A stretch of 64,000 bases of DNA from Artocarpus heterophyllus (taxonomy: Eukaryota > Streptophyta > Magnoliopsida > Rosales > Moraceae): NCBI GenBank assembly GCA_025403435.1, contig CM046331.1:29421893-29485892 (forward strand). Direction: 5' to 3'. The notes under the pieces were generated by a model. The model had not been told where the DNA came from and searched no databases. It saw only the letters and a program-made list of their open reading frames with translations. Both the position numbers and the translations under genes were made by a program. How positions within the stretch are numbered: position 1 is the first letter of the stretch; every line of letters begins with the position of its first letter. Positions 45,902-58,330 of the stretch are shown here, one piece after another.

Positions 45902-48535
45902 ATGACTGGAGAAGAAGGTATGGCAGCCGGCATCACCAAATTTGATGGTTCAGATTTTTCCTACTGGAGGATGCAAGTTGAGGACTACCTATACAGCAGG
46001 AAACTGCACTTGCCCTTGGGTAATAAGCCCGAAGGCATGAAGGATGAGGAGTGGAGTCTCCTTGATAGACAGGTACTCGGTGTGATCCGTTTGACTTTGT
46101 CAAAGAACGTTGCCCACAACGTTGTGAAGGAGACCACTACAGCAGGGATGATGAAGGCTCTGTCAGAGATGTATGAGAAGCCCTCAGCCAATAACAAGGT
46201 ACATCTCATGAAGAAGCTCTTTAATTTAAAGATGTCTGAAGGTGCCTCGGTGGTAGAGCACCTGAACAGTTTCAACACCGTCCTAAACCAATTGGTCTCG
46301 GTAGAGATTAAATTCGATGATGAGATCAATGCTCTAATCCTCTTGGCCTCGTTACCGAATAGCTGGGAACCCATGAGGGTGGCCATTACAAATTCGCTTG
46401 GGAATGCCAAATTAAAGTTTGTTGATGTCAGAAATTCTATTCTGGCGGAAGAAGTTCGCAGGAAGGACTCAGGAGAAGCCTCTTCGTCGAACTCGGCCCT
46501 TAATGTTGATAATAGGGGCAGGAAACTTGATAGGCAATCCAACAGGGATAATGGCAGGAGAGGCAAGTCGAGGAATGGGAGAAGCAATTCAAGGAATGGA
46601 AGGACCATGGAGTGTTGGAACTGTGGAAAGACGGGCCACTTGAAAAAGAACTGCAGGGCTCCAAGGAAGAATGAAGACAAGACTAATGACGCAGCCAACG
46701 CCGCCACTGAAGAGCAACAGGATGCTTTAATCTTGTCTGTCGACAGTTCTTTTGATTCGTGGGTGATGGACTCAGGAGCATCATTCCACACCACAGCACA
46801 CCGTCATGTCCTGGAGAACTACGTTGCCGGAAATCATGGTAAGGTTTATCTCGCTGATGGAGAACCTTTGGATATAGTTGGCATTGGAGATGTCAGTTTA
46901 AAAATGCCTAATGGGTCGGTATGGAAGATTCATAAGGTGAGACATGTTCCTAAGTTAATGCGCAACTTGATTTCGGTGGGGCAACTAGATGATGATGGAC
47001 ATAAAGTAACCTTCAATTGTGGAGGTTGGAAAGTCACGAAAGGAGCGATGGTTATTGCTCGGGGACGCAAGGCTGGAACTCTCTACATGAACTCTAGTTG
47101 CAGAGATACCCTAGCAGTTGCTGATTCTGCTGCCAATACTGAGCTATGGCATTATAGGCTCGGTCACATGAGTGAAAAGGGGATGAAGGTGCTTCACTGC
47201 AAAGGAAAACTGTCGGGTTTGAAAACTGTTGATCACAGTTTGTGTGAAGCCTACATCTTTGGTAAACAGAAGAGAGTGAGTTTCTCAAAGATGGGTAGAG
47301 AGCCTAAGTCCAGGAGATTGGAGCTTGTTCACACAGATGTGTGGGGGCCTGCGCCGGTGACTTCCCTTGGTGGCGCAAACTACTATGTGACGTTCATTGA
47401 TGACTCAAGCAGGAAGGTATGGGTTTACTTTCTGAAAAATAAATCTGATGTGTTCGATGCTTTCAAGAGATGGAAAGCCATGGTGGAGAACGAGACAGAT
47501 TTGAAGGTGAAGTGCTTGCAGTCTGACAATGGGGGAGAGTACCTAGGTGAAGATTTCAGGCGGTACTGTGCTGAGAATGGGATAAAGATGAGGAAGACCA
47601 TTCCAAGGAAACCACAACAGAATGGGGTAGCTGAGAGGATGAACAGGACTTTAAACGAGCGTGCTAGGAGCATGAGGTTGCATGCAGGGCTGCCAAAGAT
47701 GTTTTGGGCTGAGGCGATTAACACAGCCGCTCATCTGATCAACAGAAGTCCATCCACACCGCTGAAGTTCAAGCTACCGGAAGAAGTCTGGAGCCATAAA
47801 CAGGTTGATCTCTCTTACTTGAGAGTGTTTGGTCGTGTTTCCTATGCACACATTGATTCTGCTGCTAGAAGTAAACTGGATGCCAAGTCAAAGAAGTGTT
47901 TTCTGGTTGGCTATGGCGGACTTGAGTTTGGTTATCATCTCTGGGATGACCAAAGTCGGAAGATTATCAGGAGCAAGGATGTGATCTTCAACGAAGGTGT
48001 TCTGTACAAGGACAGAGACAGCACGGACTCCAGGGGTTCAGGTTCTGAAGATAAGAAGCCTGAGGTGATTCCATTAAAGGATCTGCCTGAAGTGGAGGTG
48101 CAAAATCCAGAGGTTGAAGACCAGGAAAACATAGCTCCAGAAGAAAACCAGAGGACTCCTGCCACACCAGTCAGGAGGTCTAGCAGGACAATCAGACCAC
48201 CGCAGAGATACTCCCCAACTCTGCATTACATCTTGTTGACCGACAAAGGTAAGCCAGAGAGCTTTGATGAAGCCGTGGAGGCTGGAGATTCGGTCAAGTG
48301 GGAGTTAGCCATGAGGGACGAGTTGGATCGGACATGGCAACTGGCAAAGTTACCACAGAGTAAAAAGTCCTTGCACAACAAGAGGGTATACCGGGCAAAA
48401 GATAAAAGTGCTGGCAGCAAGCGGTATAAGGCAAGGTGGGTGGTAAAAGGATCCAGAGATATGCTCACCAAGATGGATCCGATTGAGAAACTGAAGTTGT
48501 GCGCAACTTCAGTTGGACTTCTCCAAGAGGCGTGA
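45902..48535 (+). CDS. Copia E gag-protease-integrase polyprotein, RT/RNase H deleted
   Basis: 877 codons from an ATG 20 bp past the primer site. Gag is 1-~235 (MTGEEGMAAGITKFDGSDFS start, UBN2-type). The zinc knuckle is C238-C241-H246-C251. Protease is at MDSGAS (Asp 290). Integrase has His 417, His 422 and Cys 448, but Tyr 451 where the last Cys should be, then Asp 479, Asp 542 and Glu 578 (spacing 62 and 35). The integrase C-terminus and linker run to ~800. RT entry text (YKARWVVKG) stops at ~850 and joins in frame to the RNase H tail (RDMLTKMDPIEKLKLC). So over 1 kb encoding RT and most of RNase H is missing without breaking the frame. The product could supply gag but not reverse transcription; the integrase zinc site is doubtful. 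Confidence 0.93.
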   Translation: MTGEEGMAAGITKFDGSDFSYWRMQVEDYLYSRKLHLPLGNKPEGMKDEEWSLLDRQVLGVIRLTLSKNVAHNVVKETTTAGMMKALSEMYEKPSANNKVHLMKKLFNLKMSEGASVVEHLNSFNTVLNQLVSVEIKFDDEINALILLASLPNSWEPMRVAITNSLGNAKLKFVDVRNSILAEEVRRKDSGEASSSNSALNVDNRGRKLDRQSNRDNGRRGKSRNGRSNSRNGRTMECWNCGKTGHLKKNCRAPRKNEDKTNDAANAATEEQQDALILSVDSSFDSWVMDSGASFHTTAHRHVLENYVAGNHGKVYLADGEPLDIVGIGDVSLKMPNGSVWKIHKVRHVPKLMRNLISVGQLDDDGHKVTFNCGGWKVTKGAMVIARGRKAGTLYMNSSCRDTLAVADSAANTELWHYRLGHMSEKGMKVLHCKGKLSGLKTVDHSLCEAYIFGKQKRVSFSKMGREPKSRRLELVHTDVWGPAPVTSLGGANYYVTFIDDSSRKVWVYFLKNKSDVFDAFKRWKAMVENETDLKVKCLQSDNGGEYLGEDFRRYCAENGIKMRKTIPRKPQQNGVAERMNRTLNERARSMRLHAGLPKMFWAEAINTAAHLINRSPSTPLKFKLPEEVWSHKQVDLSYLRVFGRVSYAHIDSAARSKLDAKSKKCFLVGYGGLEFGYHLWDDQSRKIIRSKDVIFNEGVLYKDRDSTDSRGSGSEDKKPEVIPLKDLPEVEVQNPEVEDQENIAPEENQRTPATPVRRSSRTIRPPQRYSPTLHYILLTDKGKPESFDEAVEAGDSVKWELAMRDELDRTWQLAKLPQSKKSLHNKRVYRAKDKSAGSKRYKARWVVKGSRDMLTKMDPIEKLKLCATSVGLLQEA

Positions 48536-48579
48536 GAAGTCGTTGCCGCTGCAGTGGGAGACATGGTGATTGATTAGTC

Positions 48580-48593
48580 TCCAAGTGGGAGAT
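48580..48593 (+). other. Polypurine tract of copia E
   Basis: CCAAGTGGGAGATT-type sequence directly before the TG of the 3' LTR, the same AAGTGGGAGATT core used by B, C and D. Confidence 0.85.
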
Positions 48594-49430
48594 TGTTGCA
48601 GATATGGAGCCAAATCAAGTTGACAACCCAGCAAAAGGAAGGAAAAGGGAGAAAATCGCGTCCTCGAAGGCAGGGAGCAAGCGCCGCGGCTCTGGCAGAA
48701 GAGCGCCGCGGCGCTGGGGCGAAGCGCCTAGGCGCCAGGTGAAGAGCGCCTAGGCGCCAGGACAAGAGCGCCTAGGCGCTATGTGGAGAGCGCCTAGGCG
48801 CCAGGTGAATTGCGCCTAGGCGCTATGTGGCAAGCGCCTAGGCGCCAAGGGTTTTATGCCGAGGCGTCGAGTGGTGAGCGCCTAGGCGCCAGGAGAAGAG
48901 CGCCTAGGCGCCGCAGGGGAGCGCCGCAGCGCTCGAAACGAGCGCCGCGGCGCTGACGCGCTGTGCTGCGCGATGTGTTTTGAATCAAAGTCGAATTCAA
49001 AGGTCCCAAAAATGGGAAACCACTAGGGTTTCCCATTAGTTGCTATTTTCTCCTCCTTTGGTTATAAATAGACACAAGGTGGCTAGGGTTGTGTGTGTGA
49101 AAAGTGTGTGAAAATTGTGAGTGGCATAATTTTGTGAGAGGCAAAATTCTTGAGAGCTCCATCCTTGAGAGAGAAAAAATTCCCATTGGGTGTTAGATAG
49201 AAGAGAGTTTTGGTAAGCACAATTTGTGAGTGTGTGAGAAAATGCTCTTGTAATCTGTAATCTCCTTCATCATAGTGGAATCTGCAAGCGGCAGAAACAG
49301 GACGTAGTCTCAAATTTGGACGAACCTGTATAAAAATTTGGTGTCTCTTTTTCTTCTTTTCTCCTATTTATTTTCTGCAATTGTTCGTTCTTGCGATCCT
49401 TGGAATTAGGAGTCGCCTAATTCCCCAACA
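48594..49430 (+). mobile_element. 3' LTR of copia E
   Basis: 837 bp, the same length as the 5' LTR and free of indels against it. The seven differences are scattered; four are T/C or C/T within the first 430 bp, two of them in the palindrome array region. Confidence 0.95.
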
Positions 49431-51039
49431 AATTTTGCCCTTAAATGATCTCTCAGTATTTTATGCTTTCAATGAATGAATACTTTTCTTATACAAATTA
49501 ATTTTGCAGCAAAATTGAGCCTTACATATAATTTGATGTCTTTTAGTTGTTATTTTGAAATTAAAAAAAGCATAAAATATCATGACATCATGAGAAGTAT
49601 TCCATCTGTGAGTGAATTATGCAAACAATTGGGAGAATCCACAATTTCTAATTCATAGAAATATAGTGGGAAAAGTCAACTAACCTACATGTAGCATATT
49701 CATGATTATATTCAGCACTACTTAAATAAGTTATTATGACATCAATATTATTTGAATCAAGATAAAATCCCAACCAGTTTTAGTCTCATAAAACTTCATT
49801 TTGGTATTGATAAAGCTAATATACATGAAGTTTATTATGTAAATCATTTCTATTTATTTTTTAATGTTTGTTGTATTTTAAGGGGTTGTTTGTTTTGATT
49901 ATTCTTTGTACTCAATGAACTCAAATTTGGATTTAAGTATTAAGAATTCTTTGGATACGTGTTTGTTTCTCCTAAAATCAGAATCCTTTGAGTATTAAGA
50001 ATCTAAGTTTTCAGAGTTTTGACTGCCCTTTAAACTTTTGATACTCGGATATCTCTACTACTGTAAAAACTAAAATCCTCTCTCCTATATTTGAGAGAAA
50101 AAAATCATAATTTTTTCATTTCATACCCAATTGAGATGATTCTTTTGTCATTTTGTTCCTAGTGAAGAGAGGAATAAATTAAGATCTATAATGCATATTT
50201 TTTAGGATCATAAACTTTAAGATTTTATTAGATTTATTAATAAATCAAAAATTATTTTCACTACCTTTTCAAACACAAATTTTAATTTTATTCCATACTC
50301 AGATTAAAACTTAAATGCACATCTAAACACCAATTTGGATAACAATTCAAATCACTAACTCAAATCCTAATTCAAATCACACTAACTCAAATCAAATCAT
50401 TAATTTGAATCTATTTACTAAATAAACCATAAAGTATTAGAGATATATTAATATAAAATTTCATTATTTTTTGTAATTTTTAATCAAAATTTCTTCCTTT
50501 TTTAAAATTTTTATAAAATTAAAGTATCGATGTTATGTTGATTCCTATATTTATACTCAACGTTGTGTTGCGGTTGTTCAAATACGTTGATTATTTCTCA
50601 CATCAAATCTTGCACCCACGTGATCCATTACATCATACTTCATTGTCCATTCAATCGTTACCTGAAGCCAACCTTTTGGCTTTTTACGGACGCTAGCGTT
50701 TTGGTGCCTTCACCAAAGCGACAAGAGAGATCTATATAATATTTGCAAGTAATCACTAAGAATGCTTTTTAAATTATAAAAAAAAAAGGGGCGAAAAACA
50801 CGGTATTTAGTTAAAACTCGGTATTACCTTTTTTTTTTTCACATACCTGGCGCACGGCTTCCACCTTTGCGGTTTGAAGATACCTTCTTCATGTGCAGAT
50901 AGGAGAAAGACTTCACAATGGAGTGCCTTTTTCTTAGAGGATCATGAAGCTATTATTGTTGACAAAATTTATCTTATACTTTTGAAATTTTCATCAAAAT
51001 TTTTTTGATTTTAAGGTTTTAAAATATTTTGTGTGAAAA
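49431..51039. other. Intergenic; possible MITE at 49879-50427
   Basis: No gene. The part starting AAGGGGTTGTTTGTTTTGA (49879) and ending near ACTAAATAAACCAT (50427) looks like a small DNA element: the ends are weakly inverted, and ACTCAAATCCTAATTCAAATC-like words recur on its right side. Evidence is thin. The rest is AT-rich, with homopolymer A and T runs near 50780 and 50830. Confidence 0.3.
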
Positions 51040-53182
51040 TGTCACGCCCCGCAGTACGGAAGGTAACGTGGCGGCTTATTTAAATTAATCAAATAAAAAT
51101 TTAATTAAAACATGAGTTTAAGTTTTAAATTAATTATGAAAATGTGAAAATTTTTAAATCCTTTTTAAGAAAAGCATTCATAATCATTAAACAAATAAGA
51201 TTATTGAGGCAAACATTAAGTGAGAAATAAAACAATAAAAAGATGCGAGTATGGGTCCCACTGACCCATAACTTGTGCACACGTAGTACCGATAATATAA
51301 TAATACAACCACAGTCCAAGTGAGAGAAAGTTAAAATGTTACATGCCTTGATATAATAATTTAAACAACCTACTAGGTCCTTCTACTGCTCCTGAATTCT
51401 GTCTGTGGAATCCTCTTTGAACCTAAGCTGAAATCTACCTAGAGGCGAAAGGGTTTAAAACAGATAAAACGTGAGCGAAAGGCTCAGTATGACTATATTT
51501 TAAGAAACATTAAATTTTAAAAGAAAATATCATTAATCAAGAAATCACTTAAGAAAAGAATTGAATAAATAAGGTTAAATAAAACCAATCTTACCCAAAA
51601 CAGTTTATTGGTCGACTAGAAAGAGCATCATTTTCTTTTTCCTGGGCAAACCATATGTATAACACTACCGTATTGGCCTAGCTAGGTTTTGGGACCTGCC
51701 CCAAGGTCGTACGCTACACGACTCGATCTCTAATAATTTCTATTATCATTTATATCTAATTACCAGGTATTTTCATTTACATTTATTATAAGGTTCATTA
51801 TGAAGTTCACTTCAATCCACGGTTTATAAAAATAATCGATAAAATTCCCATTTCAATCAACCGTTGAAAACATTTTCATAAAAACCCTTTTTCAGGCTAA
51901 AATCATTTGAAAACTTGGTTACCAAAGAAAGGGGTAGAAGTCCTACCTCAACACTCGTGCCAGAATCCCACACCGTAATCCTGGTCCGCTATATGTTAGT
52001 TCTGCAGAACCACGAACAACCTTAAATAGAAACTAGGTATATCAGTATCTAGTTTAAGATATCCTACATTGTTAAACTATTTTATGGTATCCTAGTATGC
52101 CATTTTTATTTATAAGATCATTTTATAAAGTTGAAATTTCAATCGGGGTTCAAAACAATGAAAACGGATGAAAAATCACAAAATTTCTCCTTGTTCGGTC
52201 GGCCTATAGGTCACCGTAGTTCGGCCGGCCGAACTACGGAAGGCCAGGTCCGATCGGCCGAACTTCTTTAGGTACGGTCTACCGGACGGATGAATCCGGC
52301 CTGCCGATCCCTTGAATCCGGCCTGCCGATCTGGAAGAATTCTAGAATTTTCCAAGCACGGATCCTCAGCCACCCCATGTCCAAATCTTCATTTTAACCT
52401 GTTTTTTTCAGTTCTCTAGCATGGAAATCAAGCACAAATGATAGAAAACCATAAAAGGACACTTTTAAACTCATTTAAATAAGATTTACACGCAAAATCC
52501 CAAAAAATCCAAAAATGGTGAAAAATAAAAAATCTTTATTTAAATTTGTTTTTCTTCAAACAAAGATTAGATTCTAGTTATTCTAAGTTTCCCTAACTTA
52601 GATCAAAGGTTTTCTAAGTTCAAATAAGCTTAAATTTCAAAATGCGAGAAAAATTGAAAAATTTGAAAAAGTTTTGAAATTTGAAAACTAACCTCGAATC
52701 AAAGCTTTGAATCGTGTTTGTGGTTGCTCAATCACATTCCCGAGCCTCCAATCCACTAAATCGAAGCTTGGGGCTCGATTTACTCAAGGATTTTGAGAGA
52801 AAATGAGAGAGAGAGGAAGAGGCAGAGTGAGAGAGAGATGCACGGGAGAGAGAGAAGGAGAGCTGAGATAAAGTGAATGAGAGGAAAAGAGGGAGAGGGG
52901 AAAATAAATAGAGAAAGGGACACGGTTTTGATGCAAGAAAACCGTGTGCAGCACACCGTTTTCAAATGGGACATATTTGGTATTTGACAAATTGTTTTGT
53001 TTCAAAATTCAAAATAACAATTTAAAACAATTAGAAATAATTAGAGGTCATTTAAAATAATAAAAACAACTTTGAATTTAAAATTTCACCAAATGATCAA
53101 ATTAAGTTTAAAATATTCATTATGGCACACTAATCTACCATTTTACATTCTAATATCGTTTAATAAATTTTGGGACGTTACA
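51040..53182 (-). mobile_element. Ty3/gypsy solo LTR
   Basis: 2143 bp from TGTCACGCCCCG to GGGACGTTACA, flanked by a perfect 5-bp target duplication GAAAA (51035-51039 and 53183-53187). There is no internal domain, so it is a solo LTR left by recombination. The stretch AACGTGAGCGAAAGGCTCAG is the reverse of a word typical of Del/Tekay LTRs, which suggests minus orientation. A GA-rich segment lies at 52790-52925. A second, partial copy is at 62675. Confidence 0.88.
52190..52340. repeat. GGCCTGCCGA motif cluster in the gypsy solo LTR
   Basis: Several variants of TTCGGCCGGCCGAAC, GATCGGCCGAAC and CCGGCCTGCCGATC in 150 bp. The two GAATCCGGCCTGCCGATC copies are nearly tandem. The word resembles the one in the copia A and D elements. 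Confidence 0.75.
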
Positions 53183-56048
53183 GAAAAATTTCATCGATGT
53201 ATTAAAATTTTGCAAAAATTATAAGAGAAACTTTTTTCACCCAAAAGAGACCTTAAAAATTCTAAAAATGTGGTAAAAAAAAGTTTCTCAAATGTTTGAG
53301 AAATTTTATCAATTAAAGTATCGATTTTTCGAAGGTCATAGTTTATTGTTTGCATTAGAATTTCAGTTTAAAAAAACCCATAGGTTCCTTTTTTTTTTTT
53401 TTCAACATTTGCACTGATATAGATCACTTCTTCAAATTATCTTTAGATTCAGAGTTTTAATATTTACACCGATATTTTAGACCTTGTTATTGCATGTTTT
53501 GATTAACGATTTTATTACTTTTTGACTTTTATTAAACGAAAGATCATGTTTAATTTCTTTTGTTTGTTTTGGAGGTGCGTTATGGACTTTACTGCCGACA
53601 AACATAAATAATAATAAGGTACATCTATTAACACATCTGGTTCTATTTTTTACACTTTTTTTAATAGAATTTTTTATTGTTATATTATCCATTAACAAAA
53701 TTACTTCGAAGAACAAAAAAAAAATAGTTATTACACACCTCACCTAAAAAACAATTATGATATTTTTAAAGAATTATTGTGCCCTACTTTTTTATAAGAA
53801 TAAAAATGGTTCCACCGTGAATGTGCCTTACTACAAAGAAAAAAGTATGTGGTTTATTTTTCTTCAAAATTTTTATTTTTTTATTCAATTCTCATTGTTT
53901 CATATGTACGAATTATATAAACCATTGTTGGTAGTAAACCATGCAAATTGTTTAATTTATAATTAGTCTTTACAAATCCTGAGTAATACCATTATTATAG
54001 TTTCCAATGAAAGAATTTAATATTTGGTTCAATAAAAAGAAAAATGATATAAAGAAAATTATTATTTAGTAAAAAGAAAAAGTATCCTCCTATTTGTTTA
54101 ACTGAAGGAGTTACGAATTTTTGATTTGCATACAAACCTTGGTGTGTATATTATCTTTATAACAATTTATCAAAGGTATGGTTTTTTTCCCTTTTTTTTT
54201 CACATAAAAAGAATAACATTTGGGATAAAAAATTATAAGTTTGGTGATTAGTTGGTAGGTGAAAAAAGGAAAAACAATACCACAGGTGTAGAGATTTTTA
54301 AGTATTTTAAAAAGGATATAACAAATAAGATAAATGGTGGTTTAAAAAAGGATGTATGAAAAATAAAATAGAGGTCTTTTATTACAATAATCATTAAAAA
54401 CAAAAAGAGAATAGAGGCAAAAAAAAAAAAAACAAAAAGAGAGAGAGAGAAGAAAAACACTTCGTGCAGAAGCTAGTACTCATTTTTCCTCTGGTACTTC
54501 CTCCTTAGCCATTCCACGTCACATCACTTGTTGTTGAAATTAATATGATGTTGAACTTAATGACTAGAAATATAGAAATTCTGAACAAATAGGATAGGAT
54601 TTTTTTTTTTATTCATTCATTCACACATTTACAAAGAGTCTGTACACAATTATGTAGAAGAAAATTTTGGAATCTATTTCCTAGAGTCAAGCCACCGATC
54701 TTCAATCAAATCTATCATATATGTTCACATCGTTGCCACCGCTAAAAATAGAAATAATTATACAAGGTAATCTTCTACAATCAAGGCAATTTCTCAACAA
54801 AATGTGGCTGTCAAGATCAATAATTCATTATTCAATCAATTGAAGAGCTTTATCCTATCATTGTCGTACCGAAGAAGATGAGACTTTTTTTTTAGAGATG
54901 CCGTAGTAAAATCAAATTTTTAAACTAAAATACAAAACTAGTTTCTAAACTTTGTCTCTCTTATTCTCTTCATTTTTTATTTTATTTTCTTTCAAATGAA
55001 TTAAATTGTAATATTTTTAAAATTGTCCCAAAAATATAAATTAACATAGTAGTAAGTTGATTCTTAGTTTGTTCAAGGTTTTAAATTTAAGATAGAAGTA
55101 TACTTAAAAATCAAATCTTCAATTATAATTCATTTTAAAAAAACTATCAATCAATGTTGCAATTTGAAAGATTTCTAGAAAGAAAATAGCAAAAAAAATG
55201 CAACCTTTGCCCCTGTATTTTTTTATAATCCAAAAAATATTCTTTATATTTTTATTTAAAAATTATGCCCTACTTCTTTAAAGAAAAAAACTTTAAGTGG
55301 TCAAATTTTTAAAAATAGCAAAACAACCTAAATAATTTACTATTAATTTATATTTTTGTCGTTAACTATTTGATTTTAAAAAAAATCTTATAAGTAAATA
55401 AAATCAAGAAAAAAGGAGCTAGCGTGTTTGGAGACAACAGAGAAGGATCCAATATAGAGCTGGACCAGTTCAACAAGTCCAAATTTGACTAGCCATACAT
55501 AAACTCCGCAAAAGCACATATTCTTTGTAGAGCTAGACTAATCAAGCTTGTTAAGTTTTGGATTTTTTTGTTTAAGAAGGTGAATTCATCTTGCTTTTTC
55601 TTTCTAAATTTTAGTTCTTAGTTATGATTATTTAATTATTGCTCATTAAAAACATTTATGTTATTTTCAATAATTGAGTCAATTAAAGGTCTATATTTTA
55701 CTTCTTTTCAAAAGATATTTTTAGAATAGTTTAAAAACATAAGTTATGCTTTTTGAATTATCAAAAACATGAAGACATATCTTAAATTTAACGAGAATTT
55801 AGAAGGTAATTTTAAGAATTTCTCAAGGTGGGCAACGAGGTAATTGTCCCTTAGGCCTATTGTAGCTCTGCCCTAATGGCGTCATGATCAAGCTACATTA
55901 GACAATAGTTAAACTTGCATGATTTTTCTTTCGTGAAATGAGATTAAACTTTTGATAGAATTATTGTAATGATAATCAATAATACAATAATTAGTTGTGT
56001 CATATAAAGAATGTTTAGAAATTAAGTTAAGAGCTTTACATTATAACA
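53183..56048. other. AT-rich intergenic, no gene recognised
   Basis: No domain match in any frame. It contains homopolymer runs, a purine stretch with (GA)n at about 54420-54455, and long AT-rich tracts. Short open frames here look like chance. Confidence 0.5.
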
Positions 56049-58330
56049 GTTGTTAGAATTTAGTTTCCAAACACTCATGATAACAAGTAAAAATGTACGT
56101 GTTCATGAGTTTGAAATAATTTAATCAACATTTTATTTGTTATTAAAACATCTAATTAAGCACTTTTGCGTGTTTCTAGCATTGTAGCGTGATTTTTGTA
56201 AAATATGTTCAATTTCATGTTTTTATTGCTTAATTATATTTTTGGTAATTTTTAGAAGTATTTTTAAGTGTTAATTATTTTATTTTTGTAAAATAATTTT
56301 AAAATTATAAGCTTAACTAAGTTTTATTTTCATTTTTGATCCTTATTAAGTGTGTTCTTAGCTTTAATTTAGTTTTATATGTGTTTAATAGTATTTACTT
56401 ATGTTACTAATTTTTTATTTAATGAAATAATTGTTTTCTTTTAGGTTTGATTGCAAGGAAAGCCTAAATTAAGATGAAAATGGAATGGAAATTACAAAAG
56501 AAAGTAAAAAATGGAGCAAAGAATTAATTTTTGAAACTTCTTGGTAAGTACTTTTGAGCCACAAAAAGATGAATCAAGGAGCCGTTGACGCACCGAGCCA
56601 TCCACCCTTACCTGTCTCTGAAGCCGCACCTCTAGCCGAGCTGAGGAGCGAAGCCGCAACAGTAGTGGGCCCCTCCACGTAGGTTGACCAGGGCTACTTC
56701 GGATCCAGTGCAGCGAGCTCACATGTGCCTCCAATGCGAGCCATTCAATACATGGACCAAAGATGATCGACGATGGAGATCGCCCAGCTGGCTTGCCTCA
56801 ACTTTAGTCATACGATTGAGTCATGTTCCATGCAGTCAATGGCCTATATTGCATATTTTCATGCCTCCCTTAGACGCGGTGCACCAAATCACAAAGGGGA
56901 ATTTGCACACTCTTGAGATGGATCTAAGCAGAGAAAACAGAGAATTAAAACAAAAAATTTTTTGATTCAATCTGAGATGATTCCAACGGGAAGGAAAAAA
57001 AATAAAAAATAAAAAATAAAAACAATTTGCTGCGACCTCTTGAAGCATGAGCCCAGTATACATTTGCAACTGAATTATATCAACTGCTCCCTCAATTGAA
57101 AAATTGCAACCAAATCATTCACATACTCCCTCAGAAACCGCGGTGCACTCGCCTCTTTGATATTGAAAATTTGTGAAGAATTATGGGTTAGCCTATAGAG
57201 AGAAATAAAGGAAGGAGGAAAAATCCAAGAAGGTTTTTACAGCAAATCATTAGAGACCATCACCATTCTTCAAATATCATCAATCTTATGAGCTGCAAAT
57301 GTTGTTAATTTTTATGTTTTTGTTATTATTTTCAATTATGCCTAACCAAATTTATTTTTAAATAAAGTTGATTTCAAAGTCTTGGACATGATTATGTAGC
57401 TGTCTGTATAAATTATTTTCCAAGTTTTTAATTTGAGATTATTTATGTTTCACTATAATTAAAACTTATAGTTATTTTCTTGTTAAATTTGGGTGCACAA
57501 CTAAATAAAACTAGGAAATTGCCTAATGTTATATTAAAAATCTAGATTCGTAATTTTCTTGTATTTTTAATTAGTAGTAGCAAAATATGATCTATAATTG
57601 CAGGAGGTTTTTGCTTGATTGTGATGTGAAACATAACATAAGTTGAATGAACCGAGCTTGTGAGTTTATTACTTAGATCAACCTATCTTTGTCAACTTAA
57701 TGCTTCCGTTAGATTAAATCTAGAAAGCTTGTTCTAGGTTATTTAATGGAAAGAAATTTAGTAAAAAACTTGTTTTGCTAAACTACAAAGTAAGGAAAGA
57801 TCAGGTTAGCAAAGCTTGTGGCTATTTATGGTTGATAATTTCAACAGAAAAATTAGAAATAATTTTATGAGTATTGCAAAATTATTGTCTAATAGTGAAG
57901 AACAAGCCTTTAACTAGTTTTACCATTTTTGTTTATAAATTCTTCAATTTTGTTATAATTTTGCTTATTCGCAAGTATTATTCTGATTTGAATTTTGAAT
58001 TTAAATTTTGTTAATTTAATTTTGTTATTGTAAGTTTCTTAATTAATTTTTGCATTTTTATTCACATCTTAATTGTCATTTATTTTGCATTTTAATTTTA
58101 ATTATTATCTTTCATTTATTTAGTTTAGTTATTTTAGCTCTTTTAAGCACTTTGGTTCATTCCAAACCCTGCTTTTCTAGTTCTGTAAAAATAAAAAAAA
58201 AATAAATGTAAAAAAATAAAATAATAAATGAATATTAATACAAATAAGTAAAATATTAGTAACACATTAATTAAAATCAATCATCATGGGAACGATACTC
58301 ACTCATCATTATATTACTTTATACAACCAT
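56049..58330 (+). mobile_element. Possible degraded Athila-like LTR
   Basis: Starts near TGTTAGAATTTAG. It shares the general texture of Athila LTRs: TTTTATTTTAATTTT blocks, a GC-rich patch with GAGCCGTTGACGCACCGAG at 56578-56600, and GAACCGAGCTTGTGAGTTTA near 57648. Near 58290 GGGAACGATACTCAC resembles the leader following Athila LTRs. No coding domain, polypurine tract or target duplication was found, so this rests on resemblance only. Confidence 0.3.

Larger units (their letters stand above)
45031..49430 (+). mobile_element. Young copia element E, RT-deleted
   Basis: A 4400-bp element with two 837-bp LTRs, perfect primer site, one open frame of 877 codons and a polypurine tract. By reading, the LTRs differ at seven positions (six transitions, one transversion), about 0.8 percent, so insertion is recent compared with every other element here. 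AATT flanks both sides (45027-45030 and 49431-49434); a 5-bp duplication is not perfect (AAATT and AATTT). The frame lacks nearly all of RT and RNase H. The end motifs (DMLTK, EKLKLC) point to the Tork lineage. Confidence 0.95.

Noticed and set aside
45985..46794. A 269-codon minus-strand open frame opposite element E gag
   Set aside because: It is a shadow of the gag-protease frame; it has no domain, and its hydrophobic composition follows from the antisense of a charged protein.
52780..53005. A minus-strand frame rich in Ser, Leu and Pro
   Set aside because: It is the translation of a (GA)n-rich stretch within the gypsy solo LTR.
53757..53966. Short frames in 53.2-56.0 kb as candidate host genes
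   Set aside because: They are dominated by Phe, Lys, Asn and Tyr from AT-rich DNA, have no domain and no splice or promoter context.
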